Source: an uncultured Flavobacteriaceae bacterium
GTDB taxonomy: Bacteria > Bacteroidota > Bacteroidia > Flavobacteriales > Flavobacteriaceae
Assembly: GCA_947500585.1 (NCBI GenBank)
Contig: CANMSN010000004.1
Coordinates: forward strand, 178,653-242,652
Reading direction: 5' to 3'
DNA length: 64,000 nucleotides
Part shown: in pieces, positions 16,860 through 25,896 of the stretch
Numbering within the stretch: position 1 is the first letter of the stretch
Layout of the letters: each line of letters begins with the position of its first letter
The notes under the pieces: generated by a model
Told to the model about the DNA's origin: nothing
Database searches by the model: none
What the model saw: the letters and a program-made list of their open reading frames with translations, nothing else
Translations under genes and position numbers: made by a program

Positions 16860-18696
16860 ACATTTGGTTTTGAGTAATTGGGACTTTGATAATTACTGTT
16901 GTACCTACATCGATTGTTGACGTTATATTAATTTTTCCGTTAATTTCATTTATTCTGGCATTCATATTCTTTAAACCTATGCCAGACTTCACTTTGTCCA
17001 CATTAAAACCTGAACCATCGTCGCTTAAAGTTAAACAAATTTTATCGTTATTCAATTTAAAATCTATATTTACCCTAGTAGCATTTGCATGTTTATAGAT
17101 ATTATGAAGGTTTTCTTGAATAATTCTATAGATATGAATTTTTGTTTTATTAGATATTGCTTCCCAGTTTATAACATCATGATAATCCAAATTATATTCA
17201 AGTCCGTAAACTTTAGTTTGAGTTTCTACTAAAGTTTTAATAATATCAATAAAACCAGAACCGGAAACAAAATCTGTGTTTAATTCATGAGACACTTTTC
17301 TAATATCCTCCTCTATCGTTTTTAGTTCGGCTATATATTGGCTTCTAGTTTTAATAGCTTCTTCACTATTATTCATATTCAAGCTATCTAAACTTAAGCG
17401 CGTACCAAATAAACGTCCTAAAACACCATCATGCAACTCTTGCGAAACACGTTTTTTTTCAATTGCTCTAGCTTCTTCTATACCTTCATTTTGCGAAAGC
17501 ATAAGGTTATAAATTTCTTCATTAGCTTTCTGCTGTTGTTGTATAAATTTGAGTTCTTTATTTTTATTTCTCTGGTTTATAACTACATATAATAGTAAGG
17601 AGGCTATAATAACTACAATAGAAATTATTAGTAGCCACATACGCTCTCTAGCTATTTGAATATTTTCTTGTTCTATTTGATTAGTTTCATAACGTATTCT
17701 TGCATACTTATCACGAGTGGCTCTTTCTACTTTAAGTAAGCTATCACTTAATTTTATATAGTCATTCAAAAATTTAGCGGAGGTCTCCCCTTCTTCTATT
17801 TTAGAAAGTATTTTAAGTGATTTTAGTAAATCATCATTATAATACTGTTCTGAAATAGCTTTAGCCTTATAAGCATAATATAAAGCGGAATCTTTTTGTT
17901 TATAATTATCGTAATATTCTGCTAAGTGCTGGTTAATAATTATTGAATTGTAATGATTAGTCTGAAAACTATCGATAACTTTTAAAGCTCTTAAATACAA
18001 TTCTGGAAGTTCTTTATGGTTTCCTGATTTATATAATGCATTAGCATAATTATCTAAAACCAAAGCATAAAAACTCGTGCGTTCATTAATTAAATTTTTA
18101 TCATCTAAAATCTGATTAAAACAGCTTAGGGCTAAATCATAGTAATTAAAATCTGTATATACTGTACCTATGTTATTTAAAGAATTGTAAATATTATTTT
18201 TATTTTTTAATTTCTTACGTAATTCTAATGACTTTTTATGGTATTTAATAGATTCATCAAATTGCTGGAGTTCACCAAAACCAATTCCTAAATTATTGTA
18301 AACATAAGATTTGTATTTATCAGCTTCTGGTAAATCTTCAAAATTTTTGAGAAGCTCAATAGCCTCAAAAGAGGTAACTTCAGCTCCAGTATAATCTTTT
18401 TCATCAGATTGTATAGCACTAATACCATATAAAGTTTTAGCTAAAAGAAGTTTTTTATTAAGCTTTCTTGTAATTTTTTCGGCTTTGTTGTAGTAATAGT
18501 ATCCGCTATCTGTTTGAAAGTTATGCCTATATTCTTCACCCAAACTATAGTAAGCTAGTGCTAGCTTACTAGAATCTACAATTTTGAAATTGTAAATATT
18601 TTTATGAATTGAGTCTACTTTAGATAAATCTATTTGAGAGTGCCCTAAATTGATAAAGCTAGACAATAATATTGTATAAATTAGATTACTCTTCAA
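16843..18696 (-). CDS. TPR-containing sensor histidine kinase (HisKA_3 type)
   Basis: Membrane kinase of 617 residues. A signal peptide (to about residue 20) is followed by tetratricopeptide repeats to about 300. One membrane helix follows at 353-374, then a HisKA_3 dimerisation domain with phospho-accepting His422 in EKKRVSQELHDGVLGRL, and an ATPase domain (ENLHNIYKHANA, DDGSGFN, GIGLKNMNARI). The periplasmic TPR domain is the presumed sensor. The start codon is TTG, fixed by the signal peptide; no ATG occurs nearby. Its start lies in an inverted repeat. Confidence 0.9.
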   Translation of the reverse strand: MKSNLIYTILLSSFINLGHSQIDLSKVDSIHKNIYNFKIVDSSKLALAYYSLGEEYRHNFQTDSGYYYYNKAEKITRKLNKKLLLAKTLYGISAIQSDEKDYTGAEVTSFEAIELLKNFEDLPEADKYKSYVYNNLGIGFGELQQFDESIKYHKKSLELRKKLKNKNNIYNSLNNIGTVYTDFNYYDLALSCFNQILDDKNLINERTSFYALVLDNYANALYKSGNHKELPELYLRALKVIDSFQTNHYNSIIINQHLAEYYDNYKQKDSALYYAYKAKAISEQYYNDDLLKSLKILSKIEEGETSAKFLNDYIKLSDSLLKVERATRDKYARIRYETNQIEQENIQIARERMWLLIISIVVIIASLLLYVVINQRNKNKELKFIQQQQKANEEIYNLMLSQNEGIEEARAIEKKRVSQELHDGVLGRLFGTRLSLDSLNMNNSEEAIKTRSQYIAELKTIEEDIRKVSHELNTDFVSGSGFIDIIKTLVETQTKVYGLEYNLDYHDVINWEAISNKTKIHIYRIIQENLHNIYKHANATRVNIDFKLNNDKICLTLSDDGSGFNVDKVKSGIGLKNMNARINEINGKINITSTIDVGTTVIIKVPITQNQMYDPKN

Positions 18697-18727
18697 TTTG
18701 ATAAATAAATTTACTAATTTATCAAAT
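18696..18727. promoter_or_regulatory. Inverted repeat over the kinase start region
   Basis: ATTTGATAAAT (18696-18706) and ATTTATCAAAT (18717-18727) form a perfect 11 bp inverted repeat with a 10 bp spacer. It touches the TTG start codon and overlaps a minus-strand -7 motif TACATTTG (complement of 18723-18730). It could be an operator or an mRNA hairpin. Confidence 0.45.
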
Positions 18728-18757
18728 GTATTTATAATTTTTCATTTATATAAATTA

Positions 18758-18798
18758 AAAAGTCCCTTTACAAAATATAAATTTATAAAGGGACTTTT
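18758..18798 (-). terminator. Intrinsic terminator after the tiny lipoprotein gene
   Basis: Stem of 13 bp: AAAAGTCCCTTTA (18758-18770) pairs with TAAAGGGACTTTT (18786-18798). On the minus strand the stem runs into TTTTTAATTT. It is 17 bp after the stop of the 48-residue lipoprotein gene. Confidence 0.85.
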
Positions 18799-18815
18799 AT
18801 ATGGTTAAGTATAAT

Positions 18816-18962
18816 TTACTCTCTCACTTTTCCTCCAGTAAAATAGACTTCTTCAGTTTCTGGGGCTGCTAAAACATCATCTTCACTCAAATCTTGTTTC
18901 GTACAAGACGTAATCATTGTTAAAAGTAATGCTAAAATTAAGGTAATTTTTAGGGATTTCAT
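18816..18962 (-). CDS. Tiny lipoprotein, 48 residues
   Basis: Reading frame of 48 codons starting ATG at 18962. The product starts MKSLKITLILALLLTMITSC, a clear lipoprotein signal with Cys20, and the mature part is only 28 residues, acidic in the middle (DLSEDDVLAAPETEE). A strong terminator follows immediately, which supports a real short gene. No family is recognised. It lies upstream of the two-component kinase but has its own terminator, so it is probably a separate transcript. It might be a signal or partner for that kinase, but that is only a guess. Confidence 0.7.
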   Translation of the reverse strand: MKSLKITLILALLLTMITSCTKQDLSEDDVLAAPETEEVYFTGGKVRE

Positions 18963-19315
18963 ATTATTTCGATTTTAAGGTTAATTTATTTTTCACTAAT
19001 TTTTTAATAATTAAAAACAGATCGAAGACTTTGAAAAACAAAATCTTTGATGAGGGAAAAATGGATAATTAACTTAAAAATCGAACACACAATTGCGAAC
19101 AGATTTTTTAAAATTTGCGAGGGAATTGCGACTATAAAGTCAAATAAATGGATTAATTTTTCTTATGAAGCTTAGGGAATATTGTGGGGCGCTAAATAAG
19201 TACTGCTAAAGTAGATTAAAACAAACTCTTTAATATAAAAAATTCGATAAAATGTTTAATTATTACGATAAAATGCATTTAATCGATAAAAAACTGTTGA
19301 TAACCTGTTAAAAAA
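18963..19315. other. Gene-free stretch upstream of the tiny lipoprotein gene
   Basis: Stretch of 353 bp between the tiny lipoprotein gene and the LacI gene end. It should hold the promoter of the lipoprotein gene. I see no convincing RNA gene, repeat or further reading frame. AT-rich runs such as CGATAAAATG occur twice near 19242-19275 but do not form a clear element. Confidence 0.5.
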
Positions 19316-20323
19316 CTATCTTAAAGTAGACTTTCTTTTAACAAAAGAAGTCTTTACAATTTTTGTTTTAACATCAATATTCTCAGACATATTTTGCATT
19401 CTGTTAATAAGCAATTGTGCTGCATTAGCACCAATAACTTTAGCATGTTGCCTAATTGCTGTTAACCGAGGTATTGAAAGGTTTGATACAGATTTACTAG
19501 AAAACCCGATAACCGAAATATCTTTTGGCACTTTTAAACCCAGTTTAATAGCCATATTTATAGCAATAATAGCTGATGAACTATCGGCAGATACAACACC
19601 ATCAATGTCTTTATTTTTCTTAAAAAAAGATTTTATTTTTTGCTGAGAATCTTTATTCCTATTCATTTTTAAAACTATAGGCTCATAAGCTGTATGCTCC
19701 AAAATAGCTTTAATGTAACCACGCTCTCTTAATTTACCAACACTTAATTCTTCTATGTTACTTATAAATGCAATTTTTTTACGCTTTTCTTCTATTAAGC
19801 TTAACGTTGCATTGTATGTAGCATCAAAATCATCAACAATAACTTTATCACACATAACATCATGAGCAACCCTATCAAACATAACTATTGGTAAACCCTC
19901 ACTAATTGTTTTTTTAAAATGATCTACTTCATTTTTTATTTGTGTTTCTTTAGCAACCGATAAAATAAAACCATCAACGCTACCATTTGCCAATAGTTGT
20001 AAACTCTCTTTTTCTTTTTCTAAAGATTCGTTTGATATGCAAGTAATAATATTATAACCATGTAAAGCTGCTTCCCTTTCAATGCCAAAAAGAACTTTAG
20101 CCAAAAAATGATTAAGAATATCTGGTATGATTACTCCAATAGTCTTTGTTTTATTTTGCTTTAAACTTAATGCAACTTTATTGGGCTTGTAGTTATATAA
20201 TTGGGCGAGCTCTTTAACGCGCTTAACTGTTTCTTCACCAATTTCTTCACTATTATTTAAAGCTTTAGAAACTGTAGATATTGAAACATTTAACTCTTTA
20301 GCCAATTGTTTTAAAGTAACCAT
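19316..20323 (-). CDS. LacI-family transcriptional regulator
   Basis: Regulator of 335 residues. The N-terminal LacI helix-turn-helix and hinge (TLKQLAKELNVSISTVSKALNNSEEIG) is followed by a periplasmic-binding-protein-like sensor domain (TIGVIIPDILNHFLAKVLFGIE onward). It is divergent from a HAD sugar-phosphatase gene, with a palindrome at 20345-20360 between them that may be its operator. The effector is unknown. It is about 32 % of the distance away from the alginate genes and is not clearly part of them. Confidence 0.9.
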   Translation of the reverse strand: MVTLKQLAKELNVSISTVSKALNNSEEIGEETVKRVKELAQLYNYKPNKVALSLKQNKTKTIGVIIPDILNHFLAKVLFGIEREAALHGYNIITCISNESLEKEKESLQLLANGSVDGFILSVAKETQIKNEVDHFKKTISEGLPIVMFDRVAHDVMCDKVIVDDFDATYNATLSLIEEKRKKIAFISNIEELSVGKLRERGYIKAILEHTAYEPIVLKMNRNKDSQQKIKSFFKKNKDIDGVVSADSSSAIIAINMAIKLGLKVPKDISVIGFSSKSVSNLSIPRLTAIRQHAKVIGANAAQLLINRMQNMSENIDVKTKIVKTSFVKRKSTLR

Positions 20324-20344
20324 ACTATATAATGCGTTAGTTTA

Positions 20345-20360
20345 TTGCATAAGTATGCAA
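20345..20360. promoter_or_regulatory. Palindrome upstream of LacI gene, possible operator
   Basis: TTGCATA-AG-TATGCAA, 16 bp, 22 bp upstream of the LacI start codon. A further half site ATATGCAA lies at 20374-20381. It lacks the central CG typical of LacI operators, so the assignment is tentative. Confidence 0.4.
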
Positions 20361-20544
20361 TTTACAAAAAACCAATATGCAATCCTTATTTTTTAATAAA
20401 TGTAACTAAAATAAGTATAATAGCATATTTTCGTTAGCCTTTACAAAACTTTCTAAGTCATTTGTTAGTTAAAAAACTTCTTTCTCATAATTAAAAGCAT
20501 CATCAATACTATTAATAGTATTTTTGTGCTTCAAAAAATAGCTC

Positions 20545-21354
20545 ATGAATTTATCTCAGGTTAAACTTGTTGTTACCGACATGGACGGAACAGTTCTAAA
20601 TGCAAAAGGAGAAGTAAGCAACCGCTTTTTCAATCAATTTGAAGAACTAAAAAAACGAAATATTCATTTTGTTGCAGCAAGCGGAAGACGATACCAAAGC
20701 ATTGTACATAAATTGGAGGCTATTAAAAATGACATTTCAATCATTGCAGAAAACGGTGGTTTAATACAACATAATAACCTAACGAGTATACTTTTTAAAT
20801 TATCATCAAAAGATATCTTAAAATCCATTGAAGTTTTAAGAGATGTAAAGGGTTGTTATATTATTTTGTGTGGCAGAAAAGCAGCCTATGTAGAAACTAA
20901 AAATTCTGATTTTGTTTCAAAATTTAGTGAATACTATTCGGCATTTAAAATTGTTGATGATTTAACAAAAGTAACAGATGATGATTTTTTAAAAATAGCC
21001 GTTTACCATTTTGAATCTTCAGAAAGCAAGGTGCTTCCATATATTTCTAAAATTGCAAACGAACTTCAAGTTACCGTTTCTAGTAAAAATTGGTTAGATA
21101 TTTCTCATAAAGATGCCAATAAAGGTTACGCCTTAAATATGCTACAAAAAGAATTAGGTATTGAAAAGAAAGATACGATGGTTTTTGGCGACTACAATAA
21201 CGATTTACAAATGCTAGAGCTGGCACATTTTAGTTACGCTATGCAAAATGCACATCCAAACGTTAAAAAAATTGCTAATTTTGAAACCAAAAGCAATAGC
21301 GAACAAGGTGTAGAGTTAATTTTAGATGAGCTTATAAATAGTAAAATACTTTAA
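20545..21354 (+). CDS. Cof-type HAD-superfamily phosphatase
   Basis: HAD hydrolase of 269 residues of the Cof/YidA subfamily. Motif I is TDMDGTVLN with nucleophile Asp12 and Asp14; motif IV is FGDYNNDLQMLELA near residue 215; a C2-type cap lies between. Members dephosphorylate sugar phosphates and related metabolites. A -7-like motif TATTTTTG lies at 20519-20526, so the leader is very short. It is divergent from a LacI regulator and upstream of the DsbD-like gene by 57 bp. The substrate is unknown. Confidence 0.88.
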   Translation: MNLSQVKLVVTDMDGTVLNAKGEVSNRFFNQFEELKKRNIHFVAASGRRYQSIVHKLEAIKNDISIIAENGGLIQHNNLTSILFKLSSKDILKSIEVLRDVKGCYIILCGRKAAYVETKNSDFVSKFSEYYSAFKIVDDLTKVTDDDFLKIAVYHFESSESKVLPYISKIANELQVTVSSKNWLDISHKDANKGYALNMLQKELGIEKKDTMVFGDYNNDLQMLELAHFSYAMQNAHPNVKKIANFETKSNSEQGVELILDELINSKIL

Positions 21355-21411
21355 AACTTAATTTGTTTAAATTGCACAATCTGGCTGTTAAGGCCTATTA
21401 ATACTATATTT

Positions 21412-23871
21412 ATGTTAAAGAATACCTTCATTCTTTTTTGTTTCCTTTTAACTCCGTTCTTTTTATCTGCTCAAATGTACAACCCTGTAAAATGGGCAAC
21501 ATCTGTAGAAAAAATTTCGGATACAGAATACAAACTAATTTCAACAGCTAACATTGAAGCAAAATCGCATTTATACTCTCAAAATGTAGATGACGGTGGT
21601 CCAATTCCAACAACCTTCACCTATATTAATGAAGATGCATCTTTTAATCTTATTGAAAAAACTACTGAAGAAGAAGGACACACAGTAAACGATCCTATTT
21701 TTAACATGCGGATAAAGTATTTTGAAAACAAAGCAGTTTTCGAACAAAAAATAACACTCTTAAAAGATGTAAATACGATTGTTGGAACTGTAGAATTTAT
21801 GGCTTGCGACGATGAAAAATGTTCGCCTCCAACTACTGAAGATTTAGTTTTTGATTTAAACGAATCTCCTCAAAAACCTACCTTTAATAATCAAATACAA
21901 GATCCTATAAAATGGTCTAAATCTGTTGAAAAAATTTCAGATACGGAATACGACCTTATTATTAATGCAGATATTGAAGAGGATTGGCATTTGTATTCTC
22001 AATATTCAGCTGATGGTGGTTCACTACCAATTGTTATATCAAAAAAGGATGATAGTAAAGATTTTGAACTAATTGGAAAAGCTATAGAAAGTGATACACT
22101 TCAAAAATACAACGAGACTTTTGCGGTAACTGAATCTTTTTTTGCAGAAAAGGCGGTTTTAAAACAGCGTATTGTTTTAAAAAATGAAGACATTACAACT
22201 ATTAACCTCAATTTATCTGGTCAAGTTTGTAAAACGCTTTGTTTACAAATTAATGAAGATTTTACTTTTTCGTTAAATGGTGAAATCGCAAATAATACAG
22301 ATACAATAAATACTATTGATAATACGATTGTAAACAATCAGCTCTATGGTATTTCGGCTAAAGATATTTTAAAACCAAATAATAATTGTGGTAATGAAAT
22401 TATAACTTCTGTTAAAGAAAAAACGGATTCAAGTAAATCTTTATGGAGTATTTTTGGTTTAGGTTTTTTAGGAGGTTTATTAGCTCTATTAACTCCATGT
22501 GTTTTTCCAATGATCCCTTTAACTGTTAGTTTCTTTACTAAAAAAGGTGACAACAATAGAAGCTCAGGAATTTCAAAAGCACTGCTTTACGGCTTTTTTA
22601 TTTTTGCGGTTTATATTTTATTAAGTGTTCCATTTCATTTATTAGACTCTGTAAATCCAGATATTCTAAATGAAATTTCTACCAATGTGTGGTTAAATGT
22701 TATTTTCTTTATCATATTTCTTTTTTTTGCATTTTCTTTTTTCGGTTATTATGAATTAACACTGCCATCAAGTTGGACTAACAAAACAACTCAAGGAGAA
22801 AATGCTGGTGGACTTATCGGTATTTTCTTTATGGCTCTAACTTTAGCTATTGTTTCTTTTTCTTGTACTGGACCAATACTAGGCTCTCTATTAGCAGGCT
22901 CTTTAACTACCGATGGTGGCGCGTGGCAACTCACCGCAGGTATGGCAGGTTTTGGAGTGTCGTTAGGCTTACCATTTGCTTTATTTGCTATGTTCCCTAA
23001 TTTGTTGAATTCTTTGCCAAAATCTGGTGGTTGGTTAAATACAACCAAAGTTGTTTTAGGTTTTTTAGAACTCGCATTGGCATTTAAGTTTTTATCTAAT
23101 GCAGATTTGGTAGATCATTGGAATATCTTAAAAATTGAACCATTCTTAATTATTTGGATTATCATTTTCGGTGGATTAGCCTTGTATTTATTTGGTAAAA
23201 TAAAATTTCCGCATGATTCGCCTATTAAAAAATTATCCTTTTCACGACTATCATTTGCCATTTTAATCGCTGCTTTCACTATTTATTTAGCATCTGGATT
23301 TAGAGTAAATAAAGAAACTAATACATTTACGCCTTTAACGCTTTTAAGTGGTTTAGCTCCTCCTGTAGGTTATAGTTTTTTATACCCAAAAGCATGCCCA
23401 AATAATTTAGAATGCTTTAAAGATTTAAAATCAGGTATAGCTTATGCGAAAAAAGTAAACAAACCCATCATGTTAGATTTTACAGGTTATGCTTGTGTAA
23501 ATTGTAGAAAAATGGAAGAACACGTTTGGTCATCTCCTAAAATTGAAGGCTTAATAAGAAACGATTATGTTTTAATTTCACTTTATGTTGATGACAAAAA
23601 AGAGCTTCCTGAAAACGAACAAATAGAAGTTAATAGAATAAACGGAGGCACAAGAAAGCTAGCCAATTACGGCCATAAATGGGCAAATTTTCAAACACAG
23701 TTTTTTCAAACCAATTCGCAACCGTATTATGTTTTAATGGATTCTGATGGTAAACAAATATTAAATCAACCTGTTGGCTACACGCCCAATGAAGACGATT
23801 ATGCTCAGTTTTTAGAATGCGGATTAGAGATTTTCAATAAAAAGAAACAACAATCAATATTCCAGAATTAA
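21412..23871 (+). CDS. DsbD-like thiol:disulfide interchange protein with duplicated N-terminal domain
   Basis: Protein of 819 residues with a signal peptide. Two DsbD N-terminal-like domains follow in tandem (about 21-145 and 160-290), each beginning with a VKW/IKW...SVEKISDTEY segment and each ending with a Cys pair (CDDEKC, CKTLC). The DsbD membrane domain comes next with eight or so helices and redox cysteines in TPCVFPM (Cys363) and SFSCTGP. The C-terminal thioredoxin domain has Cys695-V-N-Cys698. It moves electrons from the cytoplasm to periplasmic thiols. Length exceeds typical DsbD because of the duplicated domain. Confidence 0.9.
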   Translation: MLKNTFILFCFLLTPFFLSAQMYNPVKWATSVEKISDTEYKLISTANIEAKSHLYSQNVDDGGPIPTTFTYINEDASFNLIEKTTEEEGHTVNDPIFNMRIKYFENKAVFEQKITLLKDVNTIVGTVEFMACDDEKCSPPTTEDLVFDLNESPQKPTFNNQIQDPIKWSKSVEKISDTEYDLIINADIEEDWHLYSQYSADGGSLPIVISKKDDSKDFELIGKAIESDTLQKYNETFAVTESFFAEKAVLKQRIVLKNEDITTINLNLSGQVCKTLCLQINEDFTFSLNGEIANNTDTINTIDNTIVNNQLYGISAKDILKPNNNCGNEIITSVKEKTDSSKSLWSIFGLGFLGGLLALLTPCVFPMIPLTVSFFTKKGDNNRSSGISKALLYGFFIFAVYILLSVPFHLLDSVNPDILNEISTNVWLNVIFFIIFLFFAFSFFGYYELTLPSSWTNKTTQGENAGGLIGIFFMALTLAIVSFSCTGPILGSLLAGSLTTDGGAWQLTAGMAGFGVSLGLPFALFAMFPNLLNSLPKSGGWLNTTKVVLGFLELALAFKFLSNADLVDHWNILKIEPFLIIWIIIFGGLALYLFGKIKFPHDSPIKKLSFSRLSFAILIAAFTIYLASGFRVNKETNTFTPLTLLSGLAPPVGYSFLYPKACPNNLECFKDLKSGIAYAKKVNKPIMLDFTGYACVNCRKMEEHVWSSPKIEGLIRNDYVLISLYVDDKKELPENEQIEVNRINGGTRKLANYGHKWANFQTQFFQTNSQPYYVLMDSDGKQILNQPVGYTPNEDDYAQFLECGLEIFNKKKQQSIFQN

Positions 23872-23875
23872 ACAA

Positions 23876-23912
23876 AAAAGCCTTCCTGTTTTATTAAAAA
23901 AGGAAAGCTTTT
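23876..23912. terminator. Bidirectional hairpin between dsbD-like and eda genes
   Basis: AAAAGC-C-TTCCT (23876-23887) pairs with AGGAA-A-GCTTTT (23901-23912), with one internal mismatch. A-rich and T-rich flanks suit termination in both directions for the two convergent genes. Confidence 0.7.
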
Positions 23913-23943
23913 ATGAAATTTAATATTCTAAAAAATTACTAGA

Positions 23944-24612
23944 CTATTTTCTAACAGCTTTTATTATAGCTAATGCGTTTTTAACATCTTGCTCTAATTT
24001 TGCATAATCTTTATTCGCAATAATATCTTTTGATATTAATTGAGAACCCATTCCAACACAAGTTACACCAGCATCAAACCAGCCTTTTAAGTTTTCCTCA
24101 GTTGGAGAAACACCTCCAGTAGGCATAATACTCGTCCAAGGTTGCGGCCCTTTAATACCTTTTACAAACTTTGGTCCATATAAATCGCCAGGGAAAAGTT
24201 TTACTATTTCGCAACCTAACTCTTCAGCTCTAGCAATTTCAGTTAAGCTACCACACCCAGGAGACCATAATACTTTTTTACGGTTACAAGCAATAGCAAT
24301 ATCTTCTCTTAATACTGGAGTCACAATAAAGTTTGCGCCTAAAGCCATGTATAAAGATGCTGCTGCACCATCGGTTACAGATCCAACACCCATTATCATA
24401 CCTGGTAGTTCTTTAATAGCGTATTTTGTTAATTCGCCAAAAACTTCATGAGCAAAATCACCACGGGCTGTAAACTCCATTAATCTAGCACCGCCATCGT
24501 AACATGCTTTTAAAACTTTCTTACTTAGTTCTATATCATTATTAAAAAACAAAGGAACCATCCCTGTGTCTTTCATAACTTGTGCCACTTCTAATCTTGA
24601 ATATTGTGCCAT
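23944..24612 (-). CDS. eda: 2-keto-3-deoxy-6-phosphogluconate (KDPG) aldolase
   Basis: Class I aldolase of 222 residues. The Schiff-base Lys138 is in EIVKLFPGDLYG, and Glu46 in MEFTARG is the catalytic acid. The phosphate-binding GGV motif is in IMPTGGVSP. It splits KDPG into pyruvate and glyceraldehyde-3-phosphate, the final step of alginate monomer catabolism here. It is 87 bp downstream of kdgK on the same strand, so the two probably share a transcript controlled by the LacI operators at 25773-25883. Activity on 4-hydroxy-2-oxoglutarate is also possible, as in other Eda enzymes, and that could serve other pathways. Confidence 0.93.
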   Translation of the reverse strand: MAQYSRLEVAQVMKDTGMVPLFFNNDIELSKKVLKACYDGGARLMEFTARGDFAHEVFGELTKYAIKELPGMIMGVGSVTDGAAASLYMALGANFIVTPVLREDIAIACNRKKVLWSPGCGSLTEIARAEELGCEIVKLFPGDLYGPKFVKGIKGPQPWTSIMPTGGVSPTEENLKGWFDAGVTCVGMGSQLISKDIIANKDYAKLEQDVKNALAIIKAVRK

Positions 24613-24699
24613 TTTTTAAATGTTTAATTGTTAATTTGTGTATTTGTTTAACTATAAAACCGAATAAAAGATTCAACAGATAAACAACTAAACACTTAT

Positions 24700-25740
24700 T
24701 TATCTAGCTACACGCCCTGAAGCGTCACCACCCATTAATTTTTCAACCTCTACAACTGTAACTAAGTTAGCATCACCTTTTATTGTATGTTTTAAACAAG
24801 ATGCTGCAACTGCAAAATCTAAAGCGTTTTGATCATCTTCAGGATATTTTAATAAGCCATAAATTAAACCACCCATAAATGAATCACCTCCACCTACTCT
24901 ATCAACAATATCAGTAATTTGATACTGACGTGTTTCGTACATCTTTTTACCATCATACAAAACACCTGCCCAAGTATTATGAGAAGCAGAAATTGACCCT
25001 CTTAAAGTAGTAATTACTTTTTTAGCTTTCGGGAATTTTTCCATCATTTGCTGACAAACAGATAAAAAAGCTTCGGCTTTAACATCGTGTCCTTGCGTTG
25101 TAATATCTAAACCTTCTGGCTTAATACCAAAGTGCATTTCTGCATCTTCTTCATTTCCTAAAATAACATCACAGTATGATGTTAATTCAGTCATTATTTT
25201 TTCGCGATCACCACCAAATTTCCAAAGCTTTGCACGGTAATTTAAATCCGTAGAAATCGTAATTCCTTTTGCACTTGCAGCTTTAACAGCTTCTAAACAA
25301 GCATCGGCTGCACCTTGAGAAATTGCAGGTGTAATACCTGTCCAATGAAACCATTCCACACCATCAAAAACACTATCCCAATCAATCATTCCAGCTTCAA
25401 TTTCTGCCATAGCAGAATGCGCTCTATCATAAACGACTTTACTACCTCTTGAAACTGCACCAGTTTCTAAAAAGTAAATACCCAAACGGTCGCCACCGTA
25501 AACAATTTTATCAACACCAACACCTCTTTTACGCATTTCCATCATGGCACATTCGCCAATATCGTTTTTAGGTAAGCGCGTTACAAAATCTACAGGAACT
25601 CCATAGTTTGCTAAAGATACAGCTACATTTGATTCACCTCCACCATAAACAACATCAAAGTTACTGGCTTGTGAAAATCTTAAAAATCCTTGAGGTGCTA
25701 ATCGAAGCATAATTTCCCCAAAAGTGACAACTTTTTTCAT
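24700..25740 (-). CDS. kdgK: 2-keto-3-deoxygluconate kinase, PfkB family
   Basis: Ribokinase/PfkB-type kinase of 346 residues. It begins VVTFGEIMLRLAPQG, has the N-terminal GGGESNVAVSLANYG signature, and the catalytic anion-hole motif DRVGGGDSFMGGLIYG near residue 280. It phosphorylates KDG, the product of DEH reduction, to KDPG for the adjacent Eda. The promoter region carries two inverted copies of a LacI-type operator, the nearer one only 33 bp upstream of the ATG. That implies direct repression by the divergent LacI protein in the absence of substrate. Confidence 0.93.
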   Translation of the reverse strand: MKKVVTFGEIMLRLAPQGFLRFSQASNFDVVYGGGESNVAVSLANYGVPVDFVTRLPKNDIGECAMMEMRKRGVGVDKIVYGGDRLGIYFLETGAVSRGSKVVYDRAHSAMAEIEAGMIDWDSVFDGVEWFHWTGITPAISQGAADACLEAVKAASAKGITISTDLNYRAKLWKFGGDREKIMTELTSYCDVILGNEEDAEMHFGIKPEGLDITTQGHDVKAEAFLSVCQQMMEKFPKAKKVITTLRGSISASHNTWAGVLYDGKKMYETRQYQITDIVDRVGGGDSFMGGLIYGLLKYPEDDQNALDFAVAASCLKHTIKGDANLVTVVEVEKLMGGDASGRVAR

Positions 25741-25772
25741 TTTTTAATTCTTATTTTAAATTTATTTTTTAC

Positions 25773-25792
25773 TTGCTTAATCGTTTAAGCAA
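25773..25792. promoter_or_regulatory. LacI-type operator O1 (kdgK side)
   Basis: TTGCTTAATCGTTTAAGCAA, a near-perfect palindrome with a central CG. It is the exact reverse complement of the operator at 25864-25883. It lies 33 bp upstream of the kdgK start codon. Confidence 0.85.
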
Positions 25793-25835
25793 ACTTTGAA
25801 ATAAAAATCAAAACATTCTATTTTGCATAACATGT

Positions 25836-25866
25836 TTTGATTATATCAACTATTGCAATATATTTG
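25836..25866 (+). promoter_or_regulatory. Promoter of the alginate-locus LacI gene
   Basis: TTTG at 25836-25839, 19 bp spacer, TATATTTG at 25859-25866: a perfect Bacteroidota promoter. The start site would fall inside operator O2, which fits autorepression. The ATG at 25837 lies within the -33 element and so cannot be the translation start. Confidence 0.75.
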
Positions 25867-25883
25867 CTTAAACGATTAAGCAA
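25864..25883. promoter_or_regulatory. LacI-type operator O2 (LacI gene side)
   Basis: TTGCTTAAACGATTAAGCAA, the reverse complement of O1, with centres 91 bp apart. It covers the predicted transcription start of the LacI gene. Confidence 0.85.
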
Positions 25884-25896
25884 ATATATAAAAAAA

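Noticed and set aside
25837..25896. ATG at 25837 as the start of the LacI gene
   Set aside because: It lies in the -33 element of a perfect promoter and would give 20 extra residues made from operator DNA.
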